Below are positions 1 through 7,985 of a DNA stretch of 64,000 nt, piece by piece. The number at the start of each line of letters is the position of its first letter. The stretch's first letter is position 1. The notes under the pieces were generated by a model. That model was not told the origin of the DNA and made no database searches. It saw only the letters and a list, made by a program, of their open reading frames with translations. The stretch spans positions 62,001 to 126,000 of the forward strand of contig WSYJ01000125.1 in NCBI GenBank assembly GCA_020186115.1, given 5' to 3'. Origin of the DNA: Histomonas meleagridis. Its lineage: Eukaryota > Parabasalia > Tritrichomonadida > Dientamoebidae. The translations under genes were made by a program, and so were the position numbers.

Positions 1-785
1 GGTCAAGATCAAGCTAAATCACAAGCCGTTGTTAAGATGGCACTTAAAAAGAAGAACATCGGATGCCTTGAAGTTCTTTTACGTCGAGGACTTAAACCTA
101 CTTCAGGCATTCAAAAAGAATTATCTCCATTAATGCAATGTATAGCAATTGGTTTGTTTGATGCAGTTGGCCCATTGATAGATATAGGTGCTGATGTTAA
201 TTATGTTGATGCCAATGGTTCATGTGCATTACAATTAGCAATCAAGCAAGGTGACATGGATTTAGTACGACTATTACTTAACAAAGGAGCAGACATACAT
301 TTTAGAGGTTCTAATATTCATTTATTAATTTTTGGTGTTTAATTTTTTAATTTCTAAATGCCGTCCATACAGCCGCACAAACCGGAAATCTTGAAATGTT
401 AAAGTTCTTAGTCCAAAGAGGTGCTGATTATAAAGAAGTTGATGACAAAGGGCGAATTGCCACTTTTTCATCATTTGTTGCAAATCAAGAATCGATGATC
501 GAAATCATTGATTATTTGGTTAATCCTAAAGAATGCGGTCTTGACATTAATGCTGTTGGTAGAGATGGCCACACTTCGATTTTACTTGAAACAGCCATCG
601 ATTCTAAAAGATTGACGCCAGAGTTCATTGAGTTCTTACTGAGCCACGGAGCAGACTTAAATCAGAAGGCTTTGAACGGGAAAACAGCGTACGAAATCAT
701 TATGGAATGCTGCTCAAATGCAGAGGTAAAAAGAATTGTGAATAATTACTGGAATTTAAAGAAAAATAAGGGAAAAGCGAAATAA
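1..785 (+). CDS. Ankyrin-repeat protein, 5'-truncated by the window edge and interrupted by a 44-nt AT-rich insert
   Basis: The frame is open from base 1, so the true start lies outside the window. Ankyrin repeats are visible: a LVRLLLNKGAD helix-turn at about 265-295, MLKFLVQRGAD at 396-428 and FIEFLLSHGAD at about 620-655, ending at a TAA at 783-785. The frame stops at 340-342 and resumes in another frame; ankyrin homology continues exactly across bases 313-356. That insert is AT-rich, contains stops, is 44 nt (2 mod 3), and carries TTGGT (332-336) exactly 20 nt before coding resumes at 357. The same architecture recurs at 16.3-17.4 kb and 53.9-54.2 kb. Ankyrin repeats mediate protein-protein contacts; no partner can be inferred. 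It could be a pseudogene with an insertion or a gene with a noncanonical intron; the GTATGT donor typical of Trichomonas introns is absent. Confidence 0.7.
313..356 (+). other. Intron-like AT-rich insert inside the ankyrin gene
   Basis: This stretch separates two frames that together make one continuous ankyrin repeat. It has in-frame stops, begins with AATATTCATTTATT and has TTGGT at 332-336 followed by exactly 20 nt before the repeat resumes. The spacing matches the spacers of the ankyrin arrays elsewhere in the window. Removal is inferred, not shown. Confidence 0.45.
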
Positions 786-1323
786 TAAATTATCATTTTA
801 TGAAAAGTGTAATGAATTAATTTTTGTGTGTTGTGATCGAAAAAATATATTGTAAACAATTGTTAATTGTGAATTGTTGAAGATTGAATTGAATATTGGA
901 GCCATTTGACGTAAATTACCTATTATTTTTATGATTTTTTTTTTTCCTCTATCAAATTTATCGCCACATGATTTAACTATAATATATCAATAATCAAAGT
1001 GTATTAACAATAATTATTAAAACAATTTAAATTGTTTGTATAAAATTTCTATTAAATCCATTAATCATCTTCAATCAGCTCTCACTTATTTCCTAGAAAC
1101 TTTTGCATTCTTTTTTGTTTATTGTTTTTAATAAACCAAATTACAATTCCAATAATTATTAGCACAAATAATCCCGAAACAAGAATAAACTCAAAAATTC
1201 TCCAATTTTAGAAACGCCAACATTACACACTTGCTCATTCATAAAAATAACTCAACTAAAATAAAACTATATATAACATTTACTAACATATTAAGATATA
1301 TTATCAATTACATCTTAATAACA
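786..1323. other. Intergenic AT-rich region with one possible gene relic
   Basis: This lies between the 3' end of the ankyrin gene and the 3' end of the minus-strand RBR gene (convergent). Apart from the possible membrane-protein tail described separately (1082-1242, minus), I see only AT-rich sequence and homopolymer runs. Confidence 0.5.
1082..1242 (-). pseudogene. Relic of a type I membrane-protein C-terminus (tentative)
   Basis: On the minus strand an ATG at 1242 opens MNEQVCNVGVSKIGEF. After a one-frame shift the sequence reads a strongly hydrophobic stretch (SGLFVLIIIGIVIWFI) followed by the basic tail KNNKQKRMQKFLGNK and a TGA at 1082-1084. A single transmembrane helix plus a short basic tail is the usual end of trichomonad type I surface proteins, such as the gene at 2931-3794. 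It is short and needs a frameshift, so it may be coincidence. Confidence 0.3.
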
Positions 1324-2844
1324 TTATCTTTTAGGCGGCGGGGGCGGGGGCGGCACATCCTGATTTAACGCTTTCACTTGTTCGGCCTCTATTTCGTGGA
1401 GTGTGTTATTCTGCACCCACAACGGGCATTTATCTGGGGGGCAAACACCGACTTCTCCTCTCCAGAAGTGATTATATCCGACGCTTTTCGGTATAACCTT
1501 ACGACACCAATAGCATATCCATGTATGGCATCTCGGGCATTCCATTTTATTGCATCCTTCGTCCTTAACAAATTGCGTTTTACATTTCGGACATATTCGG
1601 ACGACCGCTTCGTTCATTTTTTCTTCCAATTGTCGGTCTTTATCAATATCTCGGAACTGTTCGCATGTCATTCCTTGATGATATTGACATTGACACTTAG
1701 TACATGTCTCACTTTTACATTCGGGACAAATCATTTTTTCTTCGTCGTCATCAACTATCGCCATGTAACCACATTTATAGCATTTGACAACGCCACTAAT
1801 GTTAGCGGAGATAATCGCATTCATAGTTTCGGCTTGCGATAATCGCGCTAATACAGACTCAGGCATAGAACGCTCTAACTCACTCATTGGTACCATTTGA
1901 TCACATCCTCCACAATGTAAACATGGCACATCTGTTCGACCCTCAGAAATCGATGTTTCGATTTGTTTACGAACACACTCAAAACAAAAAAGATGACCTT
2001 CTGGACACTGCACTAAGCGTTCCATAGGACACTCACAAAAACAACATTCACATTCATATAATGAGCCGTCAGCTGCGGCTTCAAGCATTAAACGTTCTTC
2101 TTCTTCCTTCTTTCGTTCGATTTCTTGTTCCTTTTCATCAGCGGACCAGATGGCTTCGAGTTGAGCTGAAACTATGATGTCTGTGAACTTTAAATTGGTA
2201 TTTGCTTGCCGCGGTTTGCGGATTTTTGGGATTTTTGGGTTGTTATTGATTGAGGTAATTGTCTCAGAAATGTTATGATGACATTTAGAAAGCTCAGATT
2301 TGAGGTTTTGGATGGAAATGCTTGGATAAAGATTCTGGATGAACAATAAACACTCATTATTAAAATTGGATGATGGCGTACTAAGTTCTACAGATGCTAA
2401 TATAACTCTGTCAATAATGTTGTCTGGCGGAGGTCCATTCATTTCATTTACCATCTTGAAAAAAGTTGAGGCTCTGGCTAGATTTAAATCAGGCCGAACT
2501 TGTTGTGCTTCTTTGAGTTTGGATAAAACATTATAATTCACTTTTAGAATCGAACATTTAATTCCGCGAATGATTTTGTTGACGTAAACTTCTTTTGTTT
2601 TTTTAGGTTTATTTGGAGGATGCATTGCTGGTGCTCGTGGCATACGAAAAATTCGCCTTCCACGAACTCTTTGAGGCATTGGAGGTAATTCTTGATTAAA
2701 TCTAAAATTAAATGGTGGAATCAATCCTACAACAGCATTAAATCCATTGCGAGCATGGTTGTGTATCCTTTTGTTTTGCTTATTAACGTAATTATTAATT
2801 TCATCTTCGGAATCAGAACCAGAACTTATGTAAATTTCCTCCAT
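1324..2844 (-). CDS. RBR (RING1-IBR-RING2) E3 ubiquitin ligase, RNF216/TRIAD3-like
   Basis: RBR ligases take ubiquitin from an E2 onto a RING2 cysteine and then transfer it to substrate. From MEEIYISSGSDSEDE the protein is about 506 aa. It has an acidic N-terminus; RING1 with CECCFCECPMERLVQC and a CPEGHLFCFEC core; an IBR with CYKCGYMAIVDD and CPECKSETCTKC; and RING2 with CPKCKTQFVKDEGCNKM, where the Cys of GCNKM fits the catalytic position. The ICYWCRKVI-GYNHF segment and following KCPLW resemble the RNF216 subfamily. It ends in a polyproline tail (DVPPPPPPPKR). The frame continues upstream: an ATG at 2901 lies inside a possible transposon terminal repeat, and beyond it is only a TTG at 2931. 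I prefer the ATG at 2844. The surface-protein gene starts 86 bp away, divergently. Confidence 0.85.
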   Translation of the reverse strand: MEEIYISSGSDSEDEINNYVNKQNKRIHNHARNGFNAVVGLIPPFNFRFNQELPPMPQRVRGRRIFRMPRAPAMHPPNKPKKTKEVYVNKIIRGIKCSILKVNYNVLSKLKEAQQVRPDLNLARASTFFKMVNEMNGPPPDNIIDRVILASVELSTPSSNFNNECLLFIQNLYPSISIQNLKSELSKCHHNISETITSINNNPKIPKIRKPRQANTNLKFTDIIVSAQLEAIWSADEKEQEIERKKEEEERLMLEAAADGSLYECECCFCECPMERLVQCPEGHLFCFECVRKQIETSISEGRTDVPCLHCGGCDQMVPMSELERSMPESVLARLSQAETMNAIISANISGVVKCYKCGYMAIVDDDEEKMICPECKSETCTKCQCQYHQGMTCEQFRDIDKDRQLEEKMNEAVVRICPKCKTQFVKDEGCNKMECPRCHTWICYWCRKVIPKSVGYNHFWRGEVGVCPPDKCPLWVQNNTLHEIEAEQVKALNQDVPPPPPPPKR

Positions 2845-2930
2845 TCCTTTAATAAACGTTCTTATGGGTGAGTAAAGTTTTGAAAAAATAGGACACCCCA
2901 TTATAGGAAACAAACGATTTGTACCTTTCA

Positions 2931-3794
2931 ATGACTTTTAATCGTATTGGTGTACAAATGATAATTTTCGCTTTATTGCAGACTTGTTCTGCAATAAATG
3001 AAATTCTAATTACAAACGAGCTTGTGTTTCAACGGTATTCACTTATGCAAGGCCAAAGTTTTGAGATTAAAAGTAATTATCCAAGATTATTATTAATTTT
3101 CAGAACGTTTAAAAACATCGAAGCTTCAGTTAAATATCTTGATGGGTCTCATAATGTTATCGAAGCTAGTGAAAAATTAAGTGGTAAAAATTTAACATAC
3201 TTTTATCTTCCAAATTATGGAACAATCACAATAGAAGCTATTGATTCTGGATATGTAGCATTTACCTCTGTTGCCCTTCCAAAAGAGTGCGCTGGGAGAT
3301 TATGGATTTCAAATATTCCAGGGGATTCTCTTAAATTATCAGGCGGATTAAAATGGCCTTACACACTTACAAAGGAAGCAGTTTGTGCTGTTTTTGCTTA
3401 TGCGCCTGAAATTACATATTCTTATTATACACATCTTGATGATAATGATAAAGTAAACTTCAATGATGTCGCTATTTATGGAGAGGCTTCTTCATCCACT
3501 ACACAAAGGAACTGCATTGTCAAAATTAGGACATACTCATATGCATCAAGAAAAAGTGTTTACATTTCGACATCATCAAATCGGATCATTGAACCTACAA
3601 ATCGCTTTCGCGGGTTCGTTTTAGTTGGGAACAAATTCTACTCTTCATTTTGGTATAAAGCCAAATATTTTCCATACTTTTGTTTGATAATACTAATTAT
3701 CGGCATCATTTATGTTTTGTATAAAAGCAGTAAACGAAGAGGCCAAAAGTCCGATCCGGTCGCCGACGGCTACTCAGTGCTTCGTAATGCCTAA
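2931..3794 (+). CDS. Putative type I membrane surface protein with signal peptide and YxxL tail
   Basis: The ORF encodes about 287 aa from the ATG at 2931; a second in-frame ATG at 2958 would place the signal peptide first. The N-terminus (MIIFALLQTCSAINE) looks like a cleavable signal peptide. A transmembrane helix (FPYFCLIILIIGIIYVLY) lies near the C-terminus, followed by a basic stop-transfer KSSKRRGQK and a short tail containing GYSVL, a fit to YxxPhi endocytic signals. The ectodomain has few cysteines and no recognised domain. Topology suggests a plasma-membrane or endomembrane protein with its bulk outside. It lies inside the possible inverted-repeat element at 2891-5620 and shares a short divergent promoter with the RBR gene. 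Confidence 0.7.
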   Translation: MTFNRIGVQMIIFALLQTCSAINEILITNELVFQRYSLMQGQSFEIKSNYPRLLLIFRTFKNIEASVKYLDGSHNVIEASEKLSGKNLTYFYLPNYGTITIEAIDSGYVAFTSVALPKECAGRLWISNIPGDSLKLSGGLKWPYTLTKEAVCAVFAYAPEITYSYYTHLDDNDKVNFNDVAIYGEASSSTTQRNCIVKIRTYSYASRKSVYISTSSNRIIEPTNRFRGFVLVGNKFYSSFWYKAKYFPYFCLIILIIGIIYVLYKSSKRRGQKSDPVADGYSVLRNA

Positions 3795-4559
3795 GAAAAC
3801 GAAATATTTCTTTCAAATTGACATGTTTTTATATAAATACATTTTTTAACTAACTGAAATTATTAATTCTGTTTTTTGCATATAATGTATCTAAATATCC
3901 TTTCGTGAAAAGATTATGTCTAAATAGATAGCAATGAACAAACTCAAAAACAATGCAAACATCGATGTTGTTTAACAACAAAATCATAAAAAAGTTTATC
4001 TTGATAGACTTTTCCGAAAAGATTATAACCTACGAATTCACTACATGTTCGTGAAAAACTCTTAATGTTTTTTTAGTGTTATAAAACGATTCTGTTCATA
4101 CAAACAATAGTTTTATATGAATCAGGGTTTGTATATGATTTCCTGGGGGTTCATTTTATGATAAAACATCATATGATGAAAACTTATATAAATATTATTT
4201 CATTCTAACTTTAATATTCAATATAACAATATATTTTAATGTGTTGAAATTAAAATAATTATGATAAAATAAAAATATATGCGTTGAGAATAATTATGGT
4301 ATCTTTTGAATGATGATTAAGGTTCACCTTTTGAATGTTTTGGTTACGATGCAAAACGCCCTCCGTTTTGCAGTTTTGAACAATAGGGAATTTGAAAACA
4401 GAAAAAAATGGCAATAAAAATATCCGACTTTTGATGAGGAGATCAAAATCATTTCAAAAAGTGAATAATGACAAAATATTATATCGGTAGGGTCTGATAC
4501 ACTTCGAACCCCATTTTTCTAATAAAAATATTATATGATTTAGTTTATTAAAAAATTTC
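3795..4559. other. AT-rich intergenic region with short palindromes
   Basis: No gene is visible. There are small hairpins: CTTTTCCGAAAAG near 4008-4020, and GCAAAACG-CCCTC-CGTTTTGC near 4352-4372. It precedes the 3' end of the transposase relic. Confidence 0.5.
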
Positions 4560-5320
4560 ACCAATTATCACTATCCAGCATTTTTCGAATGTATTTCCAA
4601 TATTTCTTCGAATGCACCATTCATGAAAATATGATTTGAGCTCATTTCTATTTCTAAACTCATTTCTTATGCGGAATTCTTAAATGAGATTCCATGTATT
4701 TTTTATTTTTCGAGTATTTGCCTCAGTAATTGGATCTACGAAATTTTCTGAGTGATTTACTGTTCTGTGTACATAACCTAAATCATTGAGAGTATTATAT
4801 GCCTTCCATTCATCAGACCAAATTTATGAATTAGGTCTAACTGTTGAACAAATAATTTAAATGAGAACTTTTCTCGATTCATTTTCGCAAATCTCTGCGA
4901 CAACTCTCATTGCTTTACTGTCTATTTCGTCAAAAACCCAAATTTCTTATTTTTCCAATGCACTTGCTTTGTTGTATTTAGCACCTAAAAAATGACTTTC
5001 ATCAATTTCGACCTTCCCCTCACCAAGTAAATTTTGAGCTATATCTTTACGATATTCTTTTTCTGCAATAGATCGAAAAGTTTAAAATCATGTTATTACT
5101 GATCGTTCACATACACCTGTAATTTTAAATGTAGTTCTTATATCATAACCTTCTACCCAACATGCTAAAATGTGAACAAATCCCCTTAATGAGAGTTTTG
5201 ATTGTGATACCCATGAATCTAATCTGATTGATTCTGAATTTCTGCATTTACTTGAGCAGCGTCTATATGCATGATTCCCTGCTCAGAGGCCCATTTGATG
5301 AAGCTTTTGTCATTGAATTT
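4560..5320 (-). pseudogene. Degenerate Merlin/IS1595 (ISXO2-like) DDE transposase
   Basis: Minus-strand frames give, in order: KWASEQGIMH; a cysteine-rich RCSSKCRNSESIR followed by SWVSQSKLSLRGFVHILACW (about 5185-5270); EIDESHFLGAKYN carrying the first catalytic Asp; WVFDEIDSKAMRVVAEICENE; WSDEWKAYNTLNDLGY with the second Asp; VNHSENFVDPITEANTRKI; and KNTW. These are the signature blocks of the IS1595/Merlin transposase family, which cuts and pastes DNA using a DDE triad. The third acidic position, normally IE before the conserved Trp, reads IK here. Several stops (for example after SVIT, EK, LI) interrupt the frame, so it is inactive. Confidence 0.75.
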
Positions 5321-5835
5321 TAACAATTGCTTAATGGTTTCGAATTGCAATTGCATCATAATGATCGACTTTTTGACTACTTTACAAACAAAAAATGTAA
5401 TAATTTTAATCGATAACCGTTATAATAGATCGAATATTTTGTATTTTATTACTCAAAGATCATCATTATGTCAAATATTTTGTCGATCAAAATATATATC
5501 AATTTGAATCAAATGTGAGCACCTAAGGTGCGAGCGGTTTCGATCGTTATCTATTGAAAAACTTTGTTTTTCAATAGATAACGATCGAAACCGGCCGACG
5601 GAATGTTAAATGGGGTGTCCTAATGTGGCATTTCTATTTTTCCTCAAATATCCTATCGTTAAAAAACCGCAAAATGGAGGGCTTTTCACATCAGAGCCAA
5701 GGTTTTTTCCGTTTTCATCTTTGTTATTCTTTGATTTTTTTGTTAAAAATTTATCCAATATTCAATTTTCATCTTGATTTACGATACGACAATTTTGTCA
5801 AAATTATTTGACACTTTTAATAAGAATAGGGTTCA
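5321..5835. other. Intergenic region with a perfect hairpin, upstream of the Pumilio gene
   Basis: No convincing gene is visible; two small open frames lack family features. It holds the 28-bp perfect hairpin (5535-5593) and the right copy of the possible terminal inverted repeat (5609-5620). On the minus strand an AACGATA word occurs near 5650. Confidence 0.5.
5535..5593. repeat. Perfect 28-bp inverted repeat with 3-nt loop
   Basis: Bases 5535-5562 are exactly complementary to 5566-5593, separated by TTT (5563-5565). Arms begin CGGTTTCGATCGTTATC. A perfect stem of this length with a minimal loop is unlikely by chance. It lies just inside the possible inverted-repeat terminus and about 240 bp upstream of the Pumilio start codon. 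Possible roles include a transposon subterminal foldback, a cruciform or a transcribed hairpin. Confidence 0.85.
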
Positions 5836-7044
5836 ATGAGTGCAAGGGGTTTTGAGCCACCCACAATTCCCCAAAATTTTCCCAGAAGTTATACTCCTGG
5901 ATCTTTTTTACTTAACAGACAGATTCCACAAATAGATGTTCCTGATATGTATCAAGTTCATCTCATTCAATGTGATTTATGGGAAGCTATAACCGGTGAA
6001 CATCTTACGCCATCAAGTATATGTTCACTATGTAGTCCTTTTGTTCCATATTCTACACAGAATCAAACCCTTATATCTGCTCAATATTATCATATGGCTA
6101 AAGATAGACAAGGCTGTCGTTATCTTCAACAAAAGATCGACACGTGCGATCCCACAGAACGTAATGTTATACTTAACAGTCTTATTCCACATTTAGATGA
6201 CCTTGTTTTTGATCCAAGTTCAAATTATGTCATACAAAAATTATGTGAATATCTTACCGAAGATGCACAGAAAAAGTTTTTACAATTTTTTCTATCAGAT
6301 CTCCAACACGTAATTGATCAACAATCAAGTTGTAGAGTATTACAAAAATTTATGGAACATACAAGTAGTGAAAACGTCGACTCTATCTACAAAGCTTCGA
6401 TGCGCTCCATAGTTTCCATGTGTTCCTCACCAAATGGCAATCACATAGTCCAACGGTTTATTGAAATCTTACCAAATCGCATAAATGAGATTGTAACCAT
6501 TCTCCAACCACATGTTGTCAACCTTGTAATTGATAATTCGGGTTGTCGAGTCATTCAGAAGCTATTTGACAAATATCCATTATCGAATATTCGACCATTA
6601 GTTGACGAAGTTCTATCATGTGCGGATCATTTAGCCACCAATCAGTACGGGAACTATGTTGTACAAAGTATTTTGGAATTTGGAACCGATACTGATTTTG
6701 ACATATTGCTAGAAAAGTTTGCCGGCGCATTTTACCAATTTTCGATACACAAATTCGCATCCAATGTCATTGAGAAGTGTATCCGACGCGCTAACTCCCA
6801 ACAAAGAAATGAGATATTTAATGAGATAATCGGACACGAAGATGAATATGAAGAAGAAAGAATCGCGAAAATGGTCGGCGACCAATTTGGTAACTATGTG
6901 ATACAAAGAATCATTGAGTTCGGCTCTGAGAGTCAACAATCTGCAATTTATAATGTTGTGTATGAAAATTATGATGAGCTTGTGAAGAGGTCCTATTCGA
7001 AGCATGTGATCATAAGGCTGTCTAACTTGGGCTATGAGTTCTAA
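5836..7044 (+). CDS. Pumilio/PUF-family RNA-binding protein
   Basis: PUF proteins bind 3' UTR elements in the cytoplasm and repress or destabilise mRNAs. The 402-aa protein is almost entirely PUF domain, with eight repeats and recognition helices in order: GCRYLQQ, SNYVIQK, SCRVLQK, GNHIVQR, GCRVIQK, GNYVVQS, ASNVIEK, GNYVIQR. By the established PUF code (C/S-R..Q = A, N-Y/H..Q = U, S-N..E = G, read from repeat 8 to 1) this predicts 5'-UGUAUAUA or UGUANAUA, the same as classic Pumilio. The short N-terminus lacks obvious repression domains. The ATG at 5836 leaves a complete first repeat. The 3' flank carries a 226-bp tandem duplication. Family assignment is secure; targets are inferred. Confidence 0.93.
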   Translation: MSARGFEPPTIPQNFPRSYTPGSFLLNRQIPQIDVPDMYQVHLIQCDLWEAITGEHLTPSSICSLCSPFVPYSTQNQTLISAQYYHMAKDRQGCRYLQQKIDTCDPTERNVILNSLIPHLDDLVFDPSSNYVIQKLCEYLTEDAQKKFLQFFLSDLQHVIDQQSSCRVLQKFMEHTSSENVDSIYKASMRSIVSMCSSPNGNHIVQRFIEILPNRINEIVTILQPHVVNLVIDNSGCRVIQKLFDKYPLSNIRPLVDEVLSCADHLATNQYGNYVVQSILEFGTDTDFDILLEKFAGAFYQFSIHKFASNVIEKCIRRANSQQRNEIFNEIIGHEDEYEEERIAKMVGDQFGNYVIQRIIEFGSESQQSAIYNVVYENYDELVKRSYSKHVIIRLSNLGYEF

Positions 7045-7985
7045 GCAATGTTTGAAAGTAAACTGAATTGAAAATGTTTGTGATAAATGATAATAATTGT
7101 TTTTGTTGTTTTACAATTTGAATTTTTTTGTTACAATGAATCCTCAGTACGTAATTTACATTGTGATCGAATAAAACGTTTTGTTTTACCAAAGAATTTT
7201 CTTCGTTTAAACATTGGTATAATTTAATATATATAATTATAATGATAATCCAGATTGACTAATCACTAATCACAGATTTTAAAGTTTCATTGAAAATTTA
7301 CAAAATCAAGTTCTCATGTTTGTGATAAATGATAATAATTGTTTTTGTTGTTTTACAATTTGAATTTTTTTGTTACAATGAATCCTCAGTACGTAATTTA
7401 CATTGTGATCGAATAAAACGTTTTGATGTTTTACCAAAGATTTTTCTTCGTTTAAACATTGGTATAATTTAATATATATAATTATAATGATAATCCAGAT
7501 TGACTAATCACTAATCACAGATTTTAAAGTTTCATTGAAAAAGGTGCAAAAGAAAATTCGAATTCAGAATCTTCTTCTATGCTACTTCTTGGCTTTCGAT
7601 AAATACTGTAAGTAGTTTTACAGATCAACAAAACCAACTCGAATTTCTTCAACTCGTTTAAATTATTCATTAACTTTTTCGATATTTTCTGTTTTTGCTT
7701 TTGTCTTGTTAAATATTATTTTTCATTTATTGATTTTAAATCCTTATCAGTAACAAGGCTATTATCAATTAAATCCTTGTTAAATTTGTAATTAAAAAAA
7801 ATATTTGTTTGTTTTGCAACACTGAGTTTACGGGTCGAAAAATATTTTACTCTTCTGAAAGTTTTGACGTCTTCTTACAGGACTACTATATGGTATATAT
7901 CAAAATTTAACGGAAAATACGTTATTTTCTGTGGTTAAATTCATTTTTACAGGTGGTTTATATATACTAGACGTGAGGTAAGTGG
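7045..7985. other. Intergenic region with a direct duplication
   Basis: This holds the tandem repeat at 7074-7541. From 7542 to 7985 I see only AT-rich sequence with no recognisable gene. Confidence 0.6.
7074..7541. repeat. Tandem duplication of a ~225-bp segment in the 3' flank of the PUF gene
   Basis: Copy 1 is 7074-7296 and copy 2 is 7316-7541, offset 242 bp, with a 19-bp spacer. Both begin ATGTTTGTGATAAATG and end TTTCATTGAAAA. Copy 2 has a 3-nt insertion (GATGTTTTACC against GTTTTACC) and otherwise near identity, so the duplication is recent. Confidence 0.9.

Larger units (their letters stand above)
2891..5620. mobile_element. Possible DNA transposon delimited by 12-bp terminal inverted repeats with TA flanks
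   Basis: GGACACCCCATT at 2891-2902 and its exact reverse complement AATGGGGTGTCC at 5609-5620 face each other like terminal inverted repeats. Each is flanked outside by TA (2889-2890 and 5621-5622). The interval holds the surface-protein gene and a degenerate Merlin/IS1595-like transposase (4560-5320, minus). Merlin elements normally make 8-9 bp target duplications, which I do not see; TA duplication would fit Tc1/mariner. The termini may therefore belong to another element or be coincidental, though a GC-rich match this long is unexpected in AT-rich DNA. Confidence 0.35.

Noticed and set aside
1378-1842. Plus-strand 154-aa frame antisense to the RBR gene
   Set aside because: It mirrors a strongly conserved zinc-finger gene on the other strand and has no domain of its own.
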